From NCBI GenBank assembly GCA_017541305.1, contig JAFXZJ010000033.1:89978-135851 (forward strand): DNA of 45,874 bases, written 5' to 3'. The position numbers and the translations under genes are program-made. Source of the stretch: Clostridia bacterium (GTDB taxonomy: Bacteria > Bacillota > Clostridia > Christensenellales > CAG-138). Shown here piece after piece: positions 24,376 through 33,055 of this stretch; within the stretch, counting starts at the first letter, position 1, and each line of letters opens with the position of its first letter. The notes below the pieces were generated by a model, which searched no databases, was not told where the DNA came from, and worked only from the letters and a program-made list of their open reading frames with translations.

Positions 24376-24403
24376 ATTATACACCGAAACGTACCGATGT
24401 CAA
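24376..24403 (-). promoter_or_regulatory. Consensus sigma-A promoter of the ylxM-ffh block
   Basis: On the minus strand a perfect TTGACA (24403-24398) and a perfect TATAAT (24381-24376) are separated by 16 bases. It is one of the strongest promoters in the window and fires away from plsX. Confidence 0.9.
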
Positions 24404-24425
24404 CCGATTTTCTGAATATATTTGA

Positions 24426-24454
24426 TTGTAATTTCGGGAAAAAGGCTGTATAAT
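24426..24454 (+). promoter_or_regulatory. Sigma-A promoter of plsX
   Basis: TTGTAA (24426-24431) and a perfect TATAAT (24449-24454) are separated by 17 bases. The plsX ATG is 28 bases downstream. No FapR-type operator is visible. Confidence 0.8.
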
Positions 24455-24482
24455 ACACCGTAGTTTCGATTTGGGGGATTTT

Positions 24483-25487
24483 ATGAAGATAGTTATTGAC
24501 GCTTACGGCGGGGACAACGCCCCCCGCGCGGTTATAGAAGGCACGGCGCTTGCGCTGAACGAATGGAACGATATGGAATTCATACTGACAGGACGCGAGG
24601 CTGAGATCAGGGCCGAGCTTGAAAGAGCCGGTATTGCCGATTCCGACAGGATCGAGATAGTCAACGCCGATTCCGTTATCACCTGCGAGGAACAGCCGAC
24701 CGTCGCCATCAAGCAGAAGAAGGATTCGTCTCTTGTCATTGCGCTCAACATAATGGCCGAGAAAAAGGCCGACTGCTTTATTTCCGGCGGAAGCACCGGG
24801 GCCGTGCTCACGGGAGCCACGCTGATAGTCCGGCGCATACCGGGCGTCAAGCGTCCCGCGCTTGCCCCAGTCATTCCCACAGCCGACGCGCCCTTCCTGC
24901 TCATAGACTGCGGCGCCAACGCCGACTGCAAGCCCGAATACCTTCAGCAGTTCGCCATAATGGGCTCGGCTTACATGCAGGGCGTTATGGGTGTGGAATC
25001 TCCCCGCGTAGGCCTTGTGAATAACGGCGCCGAGGAATCCAAGGGCAGCGAGCTTGCAAAGGCGGCGCACGCGCTGCTTAAGGAAACCAACGTGAATTTC
25101 AAGGGCAACTGCGAAGGCAGGGACATATTCTCGGGCGATTTCGACGTGGTCGTCACCGACGGCTTCACCGGAAATATTATTTTGAAGGAAGCCGAGGGCT
25201 TCTCCTCCGCTCTGTTCAAGATCATGAAGCGCGAGCTGACCTCGTCGTTCATAACAAAGATAGGCGCCGCGATAGCCAAGCCGGCGTTTAAGTCCGTCAA
25301 AAAGATAATGGACTATAAGGAATACGGCGGCGCGCCGCTTCTGGGCATCAACGGCGGCATAATCAAAGCGCACGGCTCCTCGGACTCCAAAGCCTTCCTC
25401 TCCGCTATACGGCAGGCAAGGAAATACGTGCTTGGCGGCGTGACGGAAAAGATCGCTTCGGGCATTGCTCAGATCGAAGCGCAATAA
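24483..25487 (+). CDS. plsX: Phosphate acyltransferase PlsX
   Basis: The 334-residue enzyme, close to the 333 of Bacillus subtilis, converts acyl-ACP to acyl-phosphate for phospholipid synthesis. MKIVIDAYGGDNAPRAVIEG, the SGGSTGAVL segment, GLVNNGAEESKGSE and VTDGFTGNIILK match the family. The ATG at 24483 follows GGGGGA by four bases; the in-frame TTG at 24471 lies before that site. The usual DxMGGD motif reads DAYGGD here. It is followed by acpP, but fabD and fabG, which lie between them in Bacillus subtilis, are missing. Confidence 0.96.
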   Translation: MKIVIDAYGGDNAPRAVIEGTALALNEWNDMEFILTGREAEIRAELERAGIADSDRIEIVNADSVITCEEQPTVAIKQKKDSSLVIALNIMAEKKADCFISGGSTGAVLTGATLIVRRIPGVKRPALAPVIPTADAPFLLIDCGANADCKPEYLQQFAIMGSAYMQGVMGVESPRVGLVNNGAEESKGSELAKAAHALLKETNVNFKGNCEGRDIFSGDFDVVVTDGFTGNIILKEAEGFSSALFKIMKRELTSSFITKIGAAIAKPAFKSVKKIMDYKEYGGAPLLGINGGIIKAHGSSDSKAFLSAIRQARKYVLGGVTEKIASGIAQIEAQ

Positions 25488-25502
25488 TGCAAAAAACCGT
25501 GA

Positions 25503-25531
25503 TTGACAAACCGCTTCCGATGGTTTAAAAT
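25503..25531 (+). promoter_or_regulatory. Sigma-A promoter of acpP
   Basis: A perfect TTGACA (25503-25508) and TAAAAT (25526-25531) are separated by 17 bases, ending 35 bases before the acpP start. A separate promoter would let acyl carrier protein be made in excess over PlsX. Confidence 0.8.
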
Positions 25532-25566
25532 AATCCGGATATTATAGAAAGGTGGTATAAATTATA

Positions 25567-25791
25567 ATGTTTGATGAAATCCGCAAGGCTATTGCCGAAC
25601 AGCTTAACGTTCCCATGGAGAATATCACGCCCGAGACCCGCTTTATCGAGGATCTGAAAGCCGATTCTCTCGACCTTGTTGAGCTCGTTATGGATCTTGA
25701 GGATCGCTACGGCGTGGAGATCCCCGACGAGCAGCTTGCCGAGATCAAGACGGTCGGTCAGATCGTTGAGATCGTGGAGAACAATAAATAA
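25567..25791 (+). CDS. acpP: Acyl carrier protein
   Basis: This acidic protein of 74 residues carries the phosphopantetheine site DSLD with Ser34 (KADSLDLVELVMDLEDRYG). It carries growing acyl chains for fatty-acid synthesis and supplies acyl groups to PlsX. It has its own promoter and is followed by a stem-loop terminator, so it can form a short transcript of its own. The ribosome-binding site (AAGGTGG) is further from the ATG than usual. Confidence 0.97.
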   Translation: MFDEIRKAIAEQLNVPMENITPETRFIEDLKADSLDLVELVMDLEDRYGVEIPDEQLAEIKTVGQIVEIVENNK

Positions 25792-25802
25792 TATCAATGC
25801 AT

Positions 25803-25862
25803 GCCAATCGCCTGCATCGGCGCTTATTTGAGCGTCCCATTGCAGGCCCTTGGCTTGTTTTG
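25803..25862 (+). terminator. Stem-loop terminator between acpP and rnc
   Basis: GCCAA and GCCTGCA (25803-25816) pair with TGCAGGC and TTGGC (25841-25854) across a small internal loop, with a further weak stem in the apical part. TTGTTTT follows. It probably ends most acpP transcripts while letting some reach rnc. Confidence 0.7.
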
Positions 25863-25891
25863 GGTAAAGGGATCTTGACAGACTAAATTAT

Positions 25892-26617
25892 ATGAAGATT
25901 AGCGAAAACAGGATTGCGGAGCTTAAAAAACTCCAGGAAACATTGAATTACAGCTTCAGCGACGTCGATCTGCTGAATACCGCTCTTACACACACTTCAT
26001 ACGTAAAAGGCGAAAACCGAAGCTTCGGGCACAATGAGCGCCTGGAGTTTTTGGGCGACGCCGTTTTGGAGCTTATCGTAAGCGAATATCTTTTTAAAAA
26101 CAATCCGGGCATGAACGAAGGTCTTATGACGCGCATCCGTTCAAGGGCCGTTTACGAGAACGCGCTCTTTGACGCCGCTATGAGCTTTGGCCTTGGCAAT
26201 TATCTCCTTTTGAGCCACGGCGAGGAGCACACCGGCGGGCGTGAAAAGCCTTCCATACTCTCCGACGCTCTCGAAGCGGTGATAGGCGCTATGTTCCTTG
26301 ACGGCGGCATCGACCCCGTTAAGGACTTTGTGCTGAGCTTTGCGGTCAAGTCCATAAACGAAGCGGTCAAGACCGTTTCTGTAAAGGATTTCAAGACCCT
26401 TCTGCAGGAATACATTCAGCAGAACCATACCGGCAATCTCGAATACGAAGTCATATCCGTGACCGGTCCCGATCACAGACACGTATTCACCATCGAAGCG
26501 GTAATAAACGGCAAGCCTTACGGCAGGGGCCAGGGCAACTCCAAGCAGGAGGCAGGCCAGAATGCCGCTCACGCAACTCTCGTGATGCTGGGCGCATTAA
26601 AGGAGGGCGGCGTATGA
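25892..26617 (+). CDS. rnc: Ribonuclease III
   Basis: The 241-residue enzyme has the catalytic signature HNERLEFLGDAVLEL (Glu49, Glu52 and Asp56), the second acidic set in SDALEAVIGAMFLDGG, and a C-terminal double-stranded-RNA-binding domain (about 165-237). It processes rRNA precursors and cuts structured RNAs. No strong ribosome-binding site lies near the ATG. The stop overlaps the smc start (ATGA). The rnc-smc-ftsY order is typical of Bacillota. Confidence 0.97.
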   Translation: MKISENRIAELKKLQETLNYSFSDVDLLNTALTHTSYVKGENRSFGHNERLEFLGDAVLELIVSEYLFKNNPGMNEGLMTRIRSRAVYENALFDAAMSFGLGNYLLLSHGEEHTGGREKPSILSDALEAVIGAMFLDGGIDPVKDFVLSFAVKSINEAVKTVSVKDFKTLLQEYIQQNHTGNLEYEVISVTGPDHRHVFTIEAVINGKPYGRGQGNSKQEAGQNAAHATLVMLGALKEGGV

Positions 26618-29600
26618 GGCTTACCTCCATCGATATAAACGGTTTCAAATCCTTTGCGAAAAAGCAGGAGCTCACCTTCCCCGGCGGCATCACCGCCATC
26701 ATAGGTCCCAACGGCTGCGGCAAGAGCAATATCGCGGACGCTTTCCGCTTCGTTTTGGGCGAGCAAAGCGCAAGGGCCCTGCGCGGAAAAAAGGTCGAGG
26801 ATTTCATTTTCGGCGGTACTCAGAAACGCCGCGCGCTCAATTACTGCGAGGTCGCGCTTCATTTTGACAATTCCGACGGCGAGCTGAAGACCCCCTATCA
26901 GGAGGTCTGCATAACGCGCCGCGCATACCGCTCTGGCGAGAGCGAGTATTACATCAACGGCGCTTCTTGCAGGCTCAAGGACATACACGAGCTCTTCCGC
27001 GACACGGGCGTCGGCAAGGACGGTTATTCCATAATCGGTCAGGGACGCGTTTCCGATATTATTTCCGAAAAGAGCGCCGACCGCAGGACGGCCTTCGAGG
27101 AAGCCGCCGGCGTCAACAAATACCGTGCGCGCAAGGAAGAAGCCGAAAAGAAACTGCTTAATACTCAGAAGAATCTTGTAAGGCTCGACGATATCCTCGT
27201 TGAGCTCGAAGGACGCATCGAACCCCTCAGGGAGCAGAGCGAAAAAGCGCTGCGCTATCTTAAGCTGCGCGATGAACTGAGGGATATCGACGTCAATCTT
27301 TATATCTGCCAATACGAAAAATCGGGCGAGCGCATCAAGCAGATAGGCGACAGCTCCGCACAGCTCAGGGAAGAAATAGAGCTTGCGGAAGCCTCCGGCG
27401 CAAACCTCGCCTCGGATCTTGCCGGGGCCGAGGAGCTCGAGCGCAGCATCTCCGTCGCCATCAGCGAGGTTTCGCAGAAACTCATCGCCGCGACTTCGAC
27501 CGTTGAAGCTCACTCCGGCGAGGAAAAGGTGCTCACCGAGCGCATAGCGGCCCTCGAGCGCGAGCGCGAAAGGCTTATTGCCGAAACCTCCTCTGCAAGA
27601 GAGAGCGCAAGGACCCGCGAGGACGCCAAGGCCGGGCTGAGATCGAGCATCGAAAAGCTTTCCGCCGACTCAGCGTCCGACGAAAAGGAGCTTGCCTCCG
27701 CCGAAACCCGTCATGACGCGCTTAGCCGTGAGCTTGAACAGAAGGAAGCCGAGCTCGAATCGCATAAGCAGTCCATGATGGACAGGATGAACCGTCTTTC
27801 CGACGCCAAGAGCAGGCTTTCAAGGCTCGACGCGATGAAGGCGGCCCTTCAGGCTCGTATCGCTGCGATAGGCTCCGAGAAGGCGATCGTATCCGCCGAG
27901 GGTGATAAGCTTTCCCGTGAGAACGCCGAATGCGAAGCCGAGGAAAAGGAGATATGCGCCGGCATAGACGAGCTTCGTTCAAATCAGAACGAAGCCGTAA
28001 AGAAGCTGAACGATATCCGTTTCGAGATGGACTCCGCCTCGCAGCGCGAGCGCAGGCTCGAAGGCGAGCTCAATACCGTAAGATCCCGCCGCAAGGTGCT
28101 TGCCGAAATGAAGCGCGCGCATGAAGGCTATTATTCCAGCGTGCGCGATCTGCTTCGCGACGCCGAAAGGGATACTTCGCTTTCGGCGCTCATCGAAGGA
28201 GTCGTGGCGGAGCTCATATCCGTTCCCGCGGAATACGAGCTTGCGATAGAGATGGCGCTTGGTTCCGCTCTGCAGAACATAGTCGTTCCCACCGAGCAGG
28301 AGGCCAAACAGGTCATCGAATATCTGCGACGCAAAAAATACGGCAGAGCGACCCTCCTGCCCGTCAGCGCTATGCGCCCCCGTCTTCTGACCGCCGAGGA
28401 ACGCTCGTATATCAACATTGACGGCTGTTTCGGAATAGCGTCCGAGCTGATCAAATTCTCGCCCCGCTATCGCGGCATAGCCGAGAACCTCTTGGGCAGA
28501 ACGGTGATCGTGCGCGATCTGGACGTCGGCATCGCGATAAATAAGAAAGCCCGATCCTCCTTCCGCATAGCGACCCTGCAGGGCGATATCATGAATCCCG
28601 GCGGATCGATGACCGGCGGCAGCATACAGAAGCGCGAATTCAGCCTTTTGGGACGCCAGCGCGAGCTTGAACAGCTTGAAAAGAAATCAAAGGAGATCGC
28701 CGCTTCGATCGAAGCCGAAGGCGAAAGGATCCGCGGACTCGAAGCATCGCTCGAGCCGGTAAACGCAGAGATCGCCGCTTATGCCGAGAGCATACGCAAG
28801 CTCGACATCAAACGCGCCGCATTGAAGGAAAAGCACGATATAGTTTTGCAGTACGTTGAAAAGAACAGACTGCAGCTTGAAAAATACGATTCGGAGCTTT
28901 CGCAGATAAACGACAATATTACCGATCTGGATATCGAGGCCAACGAAGCCGTCGAGCTCGAGTCGGGGCTCAATTCGGGCAACGCCTCCACTCAGGAGGA
29001 TATCAAACGCGTTCAGGCCGAGATAACCGCGCTCCGCGAAAAGGTACAGGCAGCGGCGGACGCGCTGACGTCCGTAAAGCTGAAAGCGCTTTCAAACAGC
29101 AAGGAGCTTGCATCCGCAAAAGCCGATCTTGAAAGGCTCGAGCGGGAGCTCAAGGCATTTGCCGACAGCACCGAAAGGAACACCGCGTCCTCCGCATCCA
29201 TCGCTTCGGAGATCGTGAAGCTGCGCGACGAGCTTTCCGGCATGAACGCCGGCATAAGCACCGAGCGCACCAAGGTAGACGAGCTGACCGACGAGATGCA
29301 TTCCCTTGAAGAGGAGCGGGCGGCAAAGCTTCGTCTTGTGGACGAGCTAAGGGCCAGGCGTGACAGCGAAAGCGCTGAGCTTACCGAAAAACGCGAACGC
29401 ATGCATAAGTTCGAGCTCAACTTGAGCAAGCTTCAGATGGAGCTTGATAATATGACCGAGCGAATCTGGCAGGACTATGAGCTGACCTATGAAAACGCGC
29501 TTGCCTACCGTCACCCCATAGCGGTATCCGCATCGCACACGCGTGCGAATGAGCTGAGGAACGAGATCCGTTCCCTTGGCGAGGTGAACACCGCTTCCGT

Positions 29601-30186
29601 TGAGGATTACCGCAACGTGGTGGAGCGTCACGCACAGCTGAAAACTCAGTGCGACGACTTAAAGCAGGCCGAGCTCGATCTGACCGAGATAATAAAGCGT
29701 CTGACCGTTACTATGGAAAAGGAATTCGCCGAACAGTTTGCAAAGATACGTGAGAACTTCTCGGCCACCTTCACAGAGCTCTTCCACGGCGGCAAGGCCG
29801 AGCTGATGCTTTCGGATTCGTCCGACATTTTGAACTGCGATATCGACATCATCGCACAGCCTCCGGGAAAGAAGCTGCAGCTGCTCTCGCTCCTCTCCGG
29901 CGGCGAACAGGCGCTTACGGCGATCGCACTGCTTTTTGCGATATTGAAGCTAAAGCCCACGGCTTTCTGCATACTGGACGAGATAGACACCTCGCTCGAC
30001 GAAGCGAACGTCGATAATTACGCGGAATACCTTAAAAACTATTCCGCCAATACTCAGTTTATAATAATCACTCACCGCAAGGGCGCAATGGCGATATGCG
30101 ATTCGCTCTATGGTGTTTCGATGGAGGAAAAGGGCGTTTCACAGCTCATTTCCGCAAGATTCAACGATAACGGCATAACCGCCTGA
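26614..30186 (+). CDS. smc: Chromosome segregation ATPase SMC
   Basis: The 1190-residue protein has the Walker A head GPNGCGKSN near residue 32, a long coiled coil, a hinge domain (about 500-680), a second coiled coil, and the C-terminal head with LLSGGEQALTAIALLFA and the Walker B stretch FCILDEIDTSLDEANVDNY. SMC with ScpA and ScpB forms condensin, which compacts and resolves sister chromosomes. It is translationally coupled to rnc and followed 11 bases later by ftsY. Confidence 0.98.
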   Translation: MRLTSIDINGFKSFAKKQELTFPGGITAIIGPNGCGKSNIADAFRFVLGEQSARALRGKKVEDFIFGGTQKRRALNYCEVALHFDNSDGELKTPYQEVCITRRAYRSGESEYYINGASCRLKDIHELFRDTGVGKDGYSIIGQGRVSDIISEKSADRRTAFEEAAGVNKYRARKEEAEKKLLNTQKNLVRLDDILVELEGRIEPLREQSEKALRYLKLRDELRDIDVNLYICQYEKSGERIKQIGDSSAQLREEIELAEASGANLASDLAGAEELERSISVAISEVSQKLIAATSTVEAHSGEEKVLTERIAALERERERLIAETSSARESARTREDAKAGLRSSIEKLSADSASDEKELASAETRHDALSRELEQKEAELESHKQSMMDRMNRLSDAKSRLSRLDAMKAALQARIAAIGSEKAIVSAEGDKLSRENAECEAEEKEICAGIDELRSNQNEAVKKLNDIRFEMDSASQRERRLEGELNTVRSRRKVLAEMKRAHEGYYSSVRDLLRDAERDTSLSALIEGVVAELISVPAEYELAIEMALGSALQNIVVPTEQEAKQVIEYLRRKKYGRATLLPVSAMRPRLLTAEERSYINIDGCFGIASELIKFSPRYRGIAENLLGRTVIVRDLDVGIAINKKARSSFRIATLQGDIMNPGGSMTGGSIQKREFSLLGRQRELEQLEKKSKEIAASIEAEGERIRGLEASLEPVNAEIAAYAESIRKLDIKRAALKEKHDIVLQYVEKNRLQLEKYDSELSQINDNITDLDIEANEAVELESGLNSGNASTQEDIKRVQAEITALREKVQAAADALTSVKLKALSNSKELASAKADLERLERELKAFADSTERNTASSASIASEIVKLRDELSGMNAGISTERTKVDELTDEMHSLEEERAAKLRLVDELRARRDSESAELTEKRERMHKFELNLSKLQMELDNMTERIWQDYELTYENALAYRHPIAVSASHTRANELRNEIRSLGEVNTASVEDYRNVVERHAQLKTQCDDLKQAELDLTEIIKRLTVTMEKEFAEQFAKIRENFSATFTELFHGGKAELMLSDSSDILNCDIDIIAQPPGKKLQLLSLLSGGEQALTAIALLFAILKLKPTAFCILDEIDTSLDEANVDNYAEYLKNYSANTQFIIITHRKGAMAICDSLYGVSMEEKGVSQLISARFNDNGITA

Positions 30187-30197
30187 AAGGAGGCAAT

Positions 30198-31127
30198 ATG
30201 GCTAAGGAAAAGGAAAAGAAAGAGAAGAAGCCGGGCCTTTTCGCAAGGCTCAAGGAGGGGCTTTCAAAGACCCGCGGCGGGCTTCTGGGAATGATCTTCG
30301 GCAATTCTGATGAGAAGATAAAAGACGAGTTCTATGAGGAGCTTGAAGACGCGCTCATTATGGCCGACTGCGGCTTTGAGACCACCGAAGATATCCTGGA
30401 TCAGCTTCGCGCAAAGGTCAAGGAGGATAAGCTGCCCGACCGCGGCGCGGCAAGGGAAGCGCTCATATGCATACTTGAGGAGCATATAGAGACCGACGTG
30501 CCGTTCCTTAACGAAGAAGGCGATAACGTTATACTGATCGTTGGCGTTAACGGCGTCGGAAAGACAACATCGATAGGCAAGCTTGCCGCAATGTATAAGG
30601 CCGAGGGCAAGCATCCCATGCTGGCCGCCGCCGACACGTTCCGCGCAGCCGCGGCCGAACAGCTCACCGTTTGGGCGGAGCGCGCCGACGTGCCCATAAT
30701 CAAGCACGGCGAAGGCGCCGATCCAGCGGCGGTTGTATTCGACGCGATAGCTTCCTACCGTTCTAAGAAGATGGATCTGCTTATATGCGATACCGCAGGC
30801 AGGCTCCACAACAAGAAGAACCTAATGAACGAGCTTGCAAAGATCCGCCGCGTAATTGACCGCGAGCTGCCCGAGGCGCACGTTGAGGTGCTGCTCGTGC
30901 TCGACGCCACCACGGGTCAAAACGCGATTGCCCAAGCCAAAGCTTTTGCCGAAAGCTGCGGGCTTACCGGCATCATCCTCACCAAGCTTGACGGCACTGC
31001 AAAGGGCGGCGTCGTCGTGGCGGTCAAGGGCGAGCTTGGGCTTCCCATCCGCTTCATAGGCGTGGGCGAGGGTATCGACGATCTTCAGCCCTTCGACGCA
31101 AGGAGCTTTGCCGAAGCGCTCCTGTAA
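30198..31127 (+). CDS. ftsY: Signal recognition particle receptor FtsY
   Basis: The 309-residue protein has a short Lys/Glu-rich N-terminus, the helical N domain and the GTPase domain with GVNGVGKTT (116-124), [23 protein letters not shown] and [10 protein letters not shown]. It is the membrane-bound partner of Ffh. The acidic A domain seen in Escherichia coli is missing, as usual in Bacillota. AAAGGAGG lies just before the ATG. A strong terminator follows, so ftsY ends the plsX-to-ftsY run. Confidence 0.98.
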   Translation: MAKEKEKKEKKPGLFARLKEGLSKTRGGLLGMIFGNSDEKIKDEFYEELEDALIMADCGFETTEDILDQLRAKVKEDKLPDRGAAREALICILEEHIETDVPFLNEEGDNVILIVGVNGVGKTTSIGKLAAMYKAEGKHPMLAAADTFRAAAAEQLTVWAERADVPIIKHGEGADPAAVVFDAIASYRSKKMDLLICDTAGRLHNKKNLMNELAKIRRVIDRELPEAHVEVLLVLDATTGQNAIAQAKAFAESCGLTGIILTKLDGTAKGGVVVAVKGELGLPIRFIGVGEGIDDLQPFDARSFAEALL

Positions 31128-31146
31128 TGCTGCATACTGTTGTTTT

Positions 31147-31169
31147 GCCGCGGTCAACCGCGGCTTTTT
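31147..31169 (+). terminator. Rho-independent terminator after ftsY
   Basis: A perfect seven-base-pair GC stem, GCCGCGG and CCGCGGC, with a TCAA loop, is followed by TTTTT. It lies about 20 bases after the ftsY stop and touches the stop codon of the convergent deacetylase gene. Confidence 0.92.
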
Positions 31170-32041
31170 CATTTAAGCTTCTGCCTGCCGTTGACGTCTA
31201 TGATCGTTTCGCCTTTCAGCAAAAGCTCATCCACCGTAACGAATTCGAATCCGTTTGCCTGCGCCGTTTCTATAAGTGTAGGCAGGTATTCCTCGATCTT
31301 GAAGCCGTTATTGTGGCAGAGTATTATCGAACCGTCGCCAAGCTTTGGGAGCACCGTATCCAATATCGTCTGCGAGCTCCTTTCCGGCTTCCAGTCGATC
31401 GTGTCGACGTCCCACTGAACAGGCTCGTGGCCCGAGGCGCGCACGGTCGTTATCACGCTGTCGTTATACTCTCCATAAGGCGCCCGAAAAAGAACCGTCC
31501 TCTTCCCCGTTATCTTTTCAAGCAGATCGTCAAGCGCGTTTATCTCGCTCAGTATCTTTTCCTCCGATATTTTAGTCATATGCGGATGCGACATGGAGTG
31601 ATTGCCTATCGAATGACCTGCTTCGGATATGGTTCTGACCATATCGGGATAGGCCTTTACCCATGAACCGCAAAGGAAAAAAGTCGCCTTGACGTTATAC
31701 CTTTTCAGCGTTTCGAGAATGAAGGGCGTCTTATCGTCATCCCACGCGGCGTCTATAGTAAGCGCGATCCTGCCGTCACTGCGCTCAACCGAATAGACCG
31801 GAAGCTCCTTTTTGAAGCCCGCAAGCACAGCAAGCTCATACTCATCTTCGGATGAAAGCGGTCCGCCGCGTGTTTCGGCGAATACCGGAGCCGCTTCGGT
31901 CGGCTTCCCGGGCGCGGAAGCTGCCGGAGCCTCCTCCGTCCCCTTCCCCAAAGCAAGAGCGAGAACGACCGCCAGCACGACTGCAAGCAGCGCTCCCGCA
32001 ATGATAAGAAGCGTCTTTTTTGTAATTACGAATACCTTCAT
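31169..32041 (-). CDS. Membrane-anchored polysaccharide deacetylase (NodB/CE4 family)
   Basis: The 290-residue protein has an N-terminal membrane anchor (about 8-32), an Ala/Pro-rich linker and a NodB homology domain (about 88-280). The domain shows IALTIDAAWDDDKTP (motif 1), GNHSMSHPHM with the HxxxH zinc motif (motif 2), FRAPYGEYN (motif 3), and late WDVDTIDW and IILCHNN. Motif 1 has DAAW in place of the usual TFDD, a variation also seen in sporulation-type deacetylases such as PdaB. The substrate is probably peptidoglycan or another wall glycan. The ATG at 32041 is chosen because GGAGG lies seven bases upstream; this site lies in the stem of a terminator-like hairpin. Confidence 0.87.
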   Translation of the reverse strand: MKVFVITKKTLLIIAGALLAVVLAVVLALALGKGTEEAPAASAPGKPTEAAPVFAETRGGPLSSEDEYELAVLAGFKKELPVYSVERSDGRIALTIDAAWDDDKTPFILETLKRYNVKATFFLCGSWVKAYPDMVRTISEAGHSIGNHSMSHPHMTKISEEKILSEINALDDLLEKITGKRTVLFRAPYGEYNDSVITTVRASGHEPVQWDVDTIDWKPERSSQTILDTVLPKLGDGSIILCHNNGFKIEEYLPTLIETAQANGFEFVTVDELLLKGETIIDVNGRQKLK

Positions 32042-32042
32042 C

Positions 32043-32088
32043 AAAAAACCTCCGCACATATCGTTTGTGAAAACTATATGCGCGAAGG
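32043..32088 (-). terminator. Terminator-like hairpin after dnaC that covers the deacetylase ribosome-binding site
   Basis: The minus strand reads a 13-base-pair stem (32088-32076 with 32061-32049, two G-U pairs), a 14-base loop, and then TTTTTT (32048-32043). The GGAGG of the deacetylase gene forms the 3' end of the stem. It could end dnaD-dnaC transcripts and hide the ribosome-binding site in any read-through RNA. Confidence 0.7.
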
Positions 32089-32095
32089 CGGATCT

Positions 32096-33055
32096 TTATG
32101 ACTTTATTTTCATGGTGCGTATGCTCGGCGTCATTATCGTGAATATCTTCACTCGCTGCGGCGATATCATGCGCGAGAATATCCTCTGCCCGTATTCCTC
32201 CTGCAGGCTGTCGATATCCTTGTTGGTCGCAATGAGGGTCGCCTTGCCGGCGTCCTGACGGTCGCATAGTATCGAAAGCACCGTCTCCACAGTGATGTTG
32301 CTTATCATGGGCTCTGCGCCGAGATCGTCTATCATCAGCACGTCGGGCATGGTCATATCCTGCCTTCCGTTACCGCTGTTTCTGATAGAATCAAGCGTTG
32401 ATTCTATCAGCTTGTAACTGGATATCTTGAGCACCGAATAACCCCTCTCAAGCAGCCTTGCGCCAATGCAGTTAAGCAGGAAGGTCTTGCCAACGCCGGG
32501 AATACCCATTAAGAGCAGATCGGGCAGTTCGTTTTCGGGAAAGCGTTCGGCATATTCAATGCAGTATGAACAGACCGCTTCGGAAGCTCTTCGATCGCGC
32601 GCGTCCGAGAACAGATCGTGACGGAACGTCTTGAAAGTCTGCTCGCGGTTTATGCCCGAGCCCTTGAATCGGCTCTCTATCAGCATTCTGCGCATACAGG
32701 CGCACACTTCGCCGTCGACCATGCCGGTATCATGGCAAATTTTGCAGGTGTATTGAGGCTTAAGATAATCCTCGGGAAGCCCTTCGGCTGTCAGCGCCGC
32801 CTTAAGCTCCGTTTCCTTTTCGGCGGTGAGCTTTTCGGCAAGCGCTTTGAGCTGATCCGTGTTCTCCGCTGAAACGGCGATCTTTTCAGCCAGGTCGAGC
32901 GAAACCTCCATCAGCTCTCGGTAAGCCGAATACACTTCGGGATGCCCGGCCTTGAGCCCCGCCTTCCTTGCCTGAAGAACGCGCGAATTCCTGCTTTTCC
33001 TTCGCGATATCTCGTTTTCTATTTCCTTGCAAAAGCCGTAACCGTTACCGCTCAT
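32096..33055 (-). CDS. DnaC/DnaI-type helicase loader ATPase
   Basis: The 319-residue protein has an N-terminal helical region, a cysteine cluster CKICHDTGMVDGEVCACM like that of DnaI zinc-binding domains, and an AAA+ domain with LLMGIPGVGKTFLLNCI (Walker A), VLMIDDLGAE (Walker B) and LIATNKD. Such loaders place the replicative helicase on DNA. It follows a DnaD-like gene, the common clostridial pairing. The ATG at 33055 lies inside the end of that gene (11-base overlap); an in-frame GTG at 33076 forms part of the GAGGAG site. Confidence 0.9.
   Translation of the reverse strand: MSGNGYGFCKEIENEISRRKSRNSRVLQARKAGLKAGHPEVYSAYRELMEVSLDLAEKIAVSAENTDQLKALAEKLTAEKETELKAALTAEGLPEDYLKPQYTCKICHDTGMVDGEVCACMRRMLIESRFKGSGINREQTFKTFRHDLFSDARDRRASEAVCSYCIEYAERFPENELPDLLLMGIPGVGKTFLLNCIGARLLERGYSVLKISSYKLIESTLDSIRNSGNGRQDMTMPDVLMIDDLGAEPMISNITVETVLSILCDRQDAGKATLIATNKDIDSLQEEYGQRIFSRMISPQRVKIFTIMTPSIRTMKIKS

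Noticed and set aside
23948-24482. SRP RNA gene near ffh or ylxM
   Set aside because: The gaps are too short and are filled by promoters and the palindrome; the conserved SRP RNA tetraloop helix was not seen.
24363-25484. Open frame of about 370 codons antisense to plsX
   Set aside because: It covers plsX almost exactly and has no family similarity; PlsX motifs are unambiguous on the plus strand.
26569-27513. Open frame antisense to the start of smc
   Set aside because: Lies opposite the Walker A head and first coiled coil of SMC and shows no motif of its own.
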